A DNA stretch of 8,103 bases, taken from NCBI GenBank assembly GCA_945869715.1, contig CAMBPP010000064.1:1-8103 (forward strand), in the 5' to 3' direction. How positions within the stretch are numbered: position 1 is the stretch's first letter; every line of letters begins with the position of its first letter. Under the pieces are notes generated by a model. That model did not search any database, was not told the DNA's origin, and worked only from the letters and a program-made list of their open reading frames with translations. The stretch is from Bifidobacterium breve (GTDB lineage: Bacteria; Actinomycetota; Acidimicrobiia; Acidimicrobiales; Ilumatobacteraceae). Of this stretch, positions 5,417 through 8,103 are shown in pieces. Made by a program: the position numbers and the translations under genes.

Positions 5417-6702
5417 GCGCGAACAACACAATCGTCGCGCTCGGGGCCAGTGCCCACCATGGTGACGGGAACACAAACAATTTTTTCAACGAGTTCAACA
5501 AGTGCGCGCGCATTGGCATGAAGGCTGTCGTAGGTCTTGCATTCACGCAATGAGGTCTTCCAACCCGGAATGGTCTCGTACACCGGCACTACTTGCGCCA
5601 ACACTTCAGCACGGTCGTGGTAGCCACGCAATGTTTCACCATTCAAGGTATAGCCCACGCATACCTTCACTTCGTCGAAGGTGTCGAGTATGTCGAGCTT
5701 GGTGAGTGCAATTTCAGTGAGTGAGTTCAACCGCACTGCGTGGCGCAACATCACAAGGTCAAGCCAACCTGTACGACGTTGGCGGCCAGTGACGGTACCA
5801 AACTCATGACCAATAGTGATGAGTGCCTGCCCCAGTTCATCGGGGGCGCCACTGGCATCGGCAAGTTCGGTGGGGAACGGGCCAGAACCCACGCGCGTGG
5901 TGTAGGCCTTGGCAATACCCACTACGCGAGAAATATCGCGAGGGCCAATGCCTGTACCAGCGCATGCACCACTGGCAATGGGGTTTGAAGAAGTAACAAA
6001 TGGGTAGGTGCCGTGGTCAATGTCGAGAAAGGTTGCTTGGGCGCCTTCTAACAACAGTTGCTGTTGTGCATCAATTGCTTCATGCAATTCGTTAACGGTG
6101 TCGCAAATATAAGGTGCAAGCCGTGCGCCAAGTGTTGCGAATTGCGCAACAACAGCATCGACATCGACCCCTTGCCCACCGAGGGCAACAAGAATTGCAC
6201 TTTCATCAAATGCGCGCTCGCGTACTTGCGCAGCAAACGATGCGGGGTCAAGCACAGCCCCGGCGCGAATTCCTACACGGCGTGCTTTGTCGGCATATGC
6301 CGGCCCAATGCCTTTCAGGGTGGTGCCAATTTTGTCGTCGCCACGCTTTTCTTCAGCTAGTGCGTCGTGCAATTGATGCCAGGGAAAAATGAGGTGCGCC
6401 TGGCTCGACACTTTGAGGCGGGCACAAGAAATGCCACGTGACTCAAGCTTGTCGATTTCCGAAAACAGTGTGGGCATGTCGACAACAACACCGTTGCCAA
6501 TGACCGGCGTGACATGGTTGTACAACACGCCACTCGGAATGAGTTGCAAAGCATATTTTTCTTCACCCACCACAACGGTGTGGCCAGCGTTATGCCCACC
6601 TTGGTATCGAGCTACGTATGAATGGCCACGAGACAAGAGGTCAATGATTTTGGCCTTGCCTTCGTCCCCCCATTGAGTACCAACTACAACTGTGACGGGC
6701 AT
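5413..6702 (-). CDS. purA: Adenylosuccinate synthetase
   Basis: A 429-residue enzyme (E. coli 432) that joins IMP and aspartate with GTP to make adenylosuccinate, the first step of the AMP branch, in the cytoplasm. Visible motifs: GTQWGDEGKAK (8-18) with catalytic D13, GGHNAGHT (35-42) with catalytic H41, IGTTLKGIGPAY (125-136) for IMP, R143 (contributed to the partner subunit), VTSSNP (236-241), TTRVGSGPFPTE (268-279), GRQRRTGWLDL (306-316), the guanine-binding TKLDILD (334-340) and a final GTGPERDD. The P-loop reads GDEGKAK where E. coli has GDEGKGK: residue 17 is Ala, codon GCC. Otherwise the protein looks fully functional. The ATG at 6702 has an AGGAG 6 nt upstream. purB follows with a GTGA overlap, so the two make a compact IMP-to-AMP operon. 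A HisD-family gene diverges from the promoter region. Confidence 0.97.
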   Translation of the reverse strand: MPVTVVVGTQWGDEGKAKIIDLLSRGHSYVARYQGGHNAGHTVVVGEEKYALQLIPSGVLYNHVTPVIGNGVVVDMPTLFSEIDKLESRGISCARLKVSSQAHLIFPWHQLHDALAEEKRGDDKIGTTLKGIGPAYADKARRVGIRAGAVLDPASFAAQVRERAFDESAILVALGGQGVDVDAVVAQFATLGARLAPYICDTVNELHEAIDAQQQLLLEGAQATFLDIDHGTYPFVTSSNPIASGACAGTGIGPRDISRVVGIAKAYTTRVGSGPFPTELADASGAPDELGQALITIGHEFGTVTGRQRRTGWLDLVMLRHAVRLNSLTEIALTKLDILDTFDEVKVCVGYTLNGETLRGYHDRAEVLAQVVPVYETIPGWKTSLRECKTYDSLHANARALVELVEKIVCVPVTMVGTGPERDDCVVRA

Positions 6703-6708
6703 GTAACG

Positions 6709-6713
6709 CTCCT
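6709..6713 (-). promoter_or_regulatory. Shine-Dalgarno site of purA
   Basis: AGGAG on the minus strand, 6 nt before the purA ATG. It is the only strong Shine-Dalgarno I see before any start in the window and it confirms the ATG at 6702. Confidence 0.75.
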
Positions 6714-6723
6714 AAACGTGGGG

Positions 6724-6729
6724 AACGTA
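6724..6729 (-). promoter_or_regulatory. Possible -10 element of the purA-purB operon
   Basis: TACGTT on the minus strand fits TAnnnT. It would start transcription near 6717, giving a leader of about 15 nt containing the AGGAG site. TAGCCT a few bases upstream is an alternative, and no clear -35 is present, so the exact promoter is uncertain. Confidence 0.3.
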
Positions 6730-6734
6730 GATAA

Positions 6735-6746
6735 AGGCTAGCGCCT
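6735..6746. promoter_or_regulatory. Short inverted repeat between purA and the HisD-family gene
   Basis: AGGC-TAGC-GCCT is a 12-bp inverted repeat near the middle of the 73-bp divergent gap. It would cover about -41 to -30 of the HisD-family promoter and about -18 to -29 of the proposed purA promoter, so one protein could affect both. It is short enough to be chance. Confidence 0.2.
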
Positions 6747-6763
6747 CGGTACCTCTCTGGCGA

Positions 6764-6769
6764 TAGGTT
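6764..6769 (+). promoter_or_regulatory. -10 element for a leaderless HisD-family mRNA
   Basis: TAGGTT fits TAnnnT and is followed by 6 nt (TGTGAC) and the GTG at 6776. The TAG is an in-frame stop, which sets the upstream limit of the gene. AGGT inside the hexamer could also act as a weak Shine-Dalgarno, so leaderless initiation is likely but not certain. Confidence 0.45.
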
Positions 6770-6775
6770 TGTGAC

Positions 6776-8103
6776 GTGGCATCTGCTTCAAACCTTCGTA
6801 TTTTGCGCTCTCTCACATGGGCCAACATGTCTGCCTCTGAGCGCAGCCAACTATGTGCTCGCGGGCTTGCCGACATTTTCGACCCTGCGTTGCGCAGTTC
6901 CATTAATAACATCATCGAAGATGTGCGCCAGAACGGCGATGAAGCGGTGTGTCGGGCTCTTGCCACTTTCGATGGCGTTACCCTGTCGCCGGCTCAACTC
7001 GCCATCTCGGCAGATGAAATCGCCGCGGCCACAGTTGACCCAGCCCTCGAGAGTGCCCTCATTGATGCGATTTCACACTTACGCGCCTTCAACGAGCAAC
7101 TTATGGAGCGGGCCAGCACATGGAGTATTGAAATTGAGCCAGGTCTCTTTGCCGGGGAAAAGATCACTCCTATTTCTTCTGTGGGGCTCTTTGTGCCCAG
7201 TGGAAAAGCTTCGTACCCCTCGGTTGCCTATCAATTAGGTGTTCCTGCCGTTGTTGCCGGGGTGAAAGACATTGCTCTTCTCGTGCCGCCAGCACCGGCG
7301 GCCAATGGCGCCGTTGACCCTGCAGTGCTTGTGGTGTGTCGACTCCTTGGCATCACCCGCGTGTACCGCGCCAATGGGCCCGCCGGAATTGCCGCGCTCG
7401 GTTTTGGAACTGAGAGCATTTCGCCCGTTCGCAAAATTGTTGGCCCGGGTAGCCCGGCCGTGACGTGTGCTCAAGTGGAAATGCAGCGCCACGGAGTTGC
7501 CACCATGATGTTGCTTGGCCCTACCGAGAGCCTTCTCATTGCCGACCACACTGCCGACCCAGTACGTGTTGCTTCAGACCTTCTTATTGAAGCTGAACAT
7601 GGCACCGACTCATCGGTGGTGTTTGTTACTACGTCTACAGAACTTGCCGCACAAGTTGATGCCGAACTTGTTATTCAACTTGCTGCTCTTCCTGAACAAC
7701 GTGCGACGGCAGCTCGCGCTTCACTTGGGCCAAATGGTGGAGTGGTTTTTGTTTCATCACTCAGTGAAGCGGCAGAAGTTGCCAACCAATACGCACCTGA
7801 GCACTTGCAGGTAGCAGTTGACGAGAACGTGGTTGACGCACTCGTCGACGAACTTGTGAATGCTGGTGAAATTCTCATTGGGCAACACACGCCATTTAGC
7901 GCAGCCAACTTCCTTATTGGATGCCCTGCATCGTTACCTACTAGTGGCTTTGCACATGTTTCTTCGGGCATTACTGCAGAAGCATTTTTGAAGCGCACTG
8001 CTATTGCTCGTTCCAATGAGGTGGCTCTACGCCGCATGGCGCCTTCCATTATTACGTTGGCCACGCACGAAGGTTTTCCTGCGCACGCCAATGCCATTAC
8101 CAA
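6776..8103 (+). CDS. Histidinol dehydrogenase family protein with altered metal site (3' end cut)
   Basis: 442 complete codons are present; the window ends in EGFPAHANAIT, normally within a few residues of the HisD C-terminus. True HisD oxidises L-histidinol to L-histidine in two NAD-dependent steps using zinc. Family signatures are clear: VGLFVPSGKASYPSVAYQLG, FGTESISPVRKIVGPG, GPTESLLIAD, YAPEHL with catalytic E342-H343, SSGITAEAFLKR, and E432/H437. Aligned from memory to E. coli ligands Gln259, His262, Asp360 and His419, this protein has E272, H275, N378 and H437. Conserved His367 (NHVLPT) becomes A385 (PASLPT), GPGN becomes GPGS and GGAQAIAA becomes NGPAGIAA. The spacing is conserved (343 to 378 to 437), so these are real substitutions, not a frameshift. 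It is probably a divergent paralogue with another substrate; hisD proper should lie elsewhere. The GTG at 6776 follows an in-frame TAG; an ATG at 6827 is an alternative. Confidence 0.85.
   Translation, partial: MASASNLRILRSLTWANMSASERSQLCARGLADIFDPALRSSINNIIEDVRQNGDEAVCRALATFDGVTLSPAQLAISADEIAAATVDPALESALIDAISHLRAFNEQLMERASTWSIEIEPGLFAGEKITPISSVGLFVPSGKASYPSVAYQLGVPAVVAGVKDIALLVPPAPAANGAVDPAVLVVCRLLGITRVYRANGPAGIAALGFGTESISPVRKIVGPGSPAVTCAQVEMQRHGVATMMLLGPTESLLIADHTADPVRVASDLLIEAEHGTDSSVVFVTTSTELAAQVDAELVIQLAALPEQRATAARASLGPNGGVVFVSSLSEAAEVANQYAPEHLQVAVDENVVDALVDELVNAGEILIGQHTPFSAANFLIGCPASLPTSGFAHVSSGITAEAFLKRTAIARSNEVALRRMAPSIITLATHEGFPAHANAIT

Noticed and set aside
4124..5476. purB starting at the ATG at 5476
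   Set aside because: The 20 extra residues overlap the end of purA and are unlike any PurB N-terminus; the GTG at 5416 gives the typical start and a GTGA overlap.
5132..5521. Open frames of about 100-130 codons on the + strand across the purB/purA junction
   Set aside because: They are antisense to strongly conserved coding sequence and show no protein-like pattern.
6771..7238. Open + strand frame of 155 codons at the start of the HisD-family gene
   Set aside because: It is a different frame from the one carrying the HisD motifs and ends mid-gene; a shadow.
7675..8103. Open minus-strand frame at the right edge
   Set aside because: Antisense to the motif-bearing part of the HisD-family gene, low-complexity Ser/Thr/Ala content, no recognisable domain.
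1..8103. Mobile element, CRISPR array or defence island
   Set aside because: No transposase, integrase, terminal repeats or regularly spaced repeats seen; the genes are mostly housekeeping with uniform composition.

Overview
The window carries nine protein-coding genes packed almost end to end on both strands. I see no RNA genes, mobile elements or CRISPR arrays. Three things point to an actinobacterium: moderate GC, many GTG starts, and start codons preceded at 6-7 nt by a TAnnnT -10 hexamer rather than a Shine-Dalgarno site (the usual actinobacterial leaderless arrangement). The protein sequences look to me like those of aquatic Acidimicrobiia-type lineages, but that placement is from memory and weak.

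Layout. (1) Positions 1-532 (+) hold the end of an SGNH-type acyltransferase. Its tail overlaps the tail of a TesB-type acyl-CoA thioesterase on the minus strand (502-1308). (2) Upstream of tesB on the same strand is a small lipoprotein with a cupredoxin-like fold (1344-1727). (3) A 181-bp divergent gap with short inverted repeats leads to a PLP-dependent ornithine/lysine-type decarboxylase (1909-3027, +). (4) The decarboxylase runs tail to tail into pyrE (3037-3630, -). (5) A 34-bp gap separates pyrE from a divergent Lys/Ala-rich conserved protein of unknown function (3665-4129, +). (6) That gene converges on purB (4124-5416, -), and the two share a TTATAA hexamer holding both stop codons. 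purB is preceded by purA (5413-6702, -), overlapping it by GTGA. (7) Divergent from purA is a histidinol-dehydrogenase-family gene (6776-8103, +), cut by the window end just before its stop.

Function. PurA and PurB are the two consecutive steps from IMP to AMP and are translationally coupled. PyrE makes OMP in the pyrimidine pathway. The decarboxylase probably makes putrescine or cadaverine. The other genes look like independent housekeeping functions, not parts of one system.

Most worth a second look: the HisD-family protein keeps the fold signatures but has changed two of the four zinc-ligand positions and a conserved active-site His, so histidinol oxidation is doubtful. The repeated start-proximal TAnnnT motif is the clearest regulatory pattern. 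I found no convincing new defence or mobile system.
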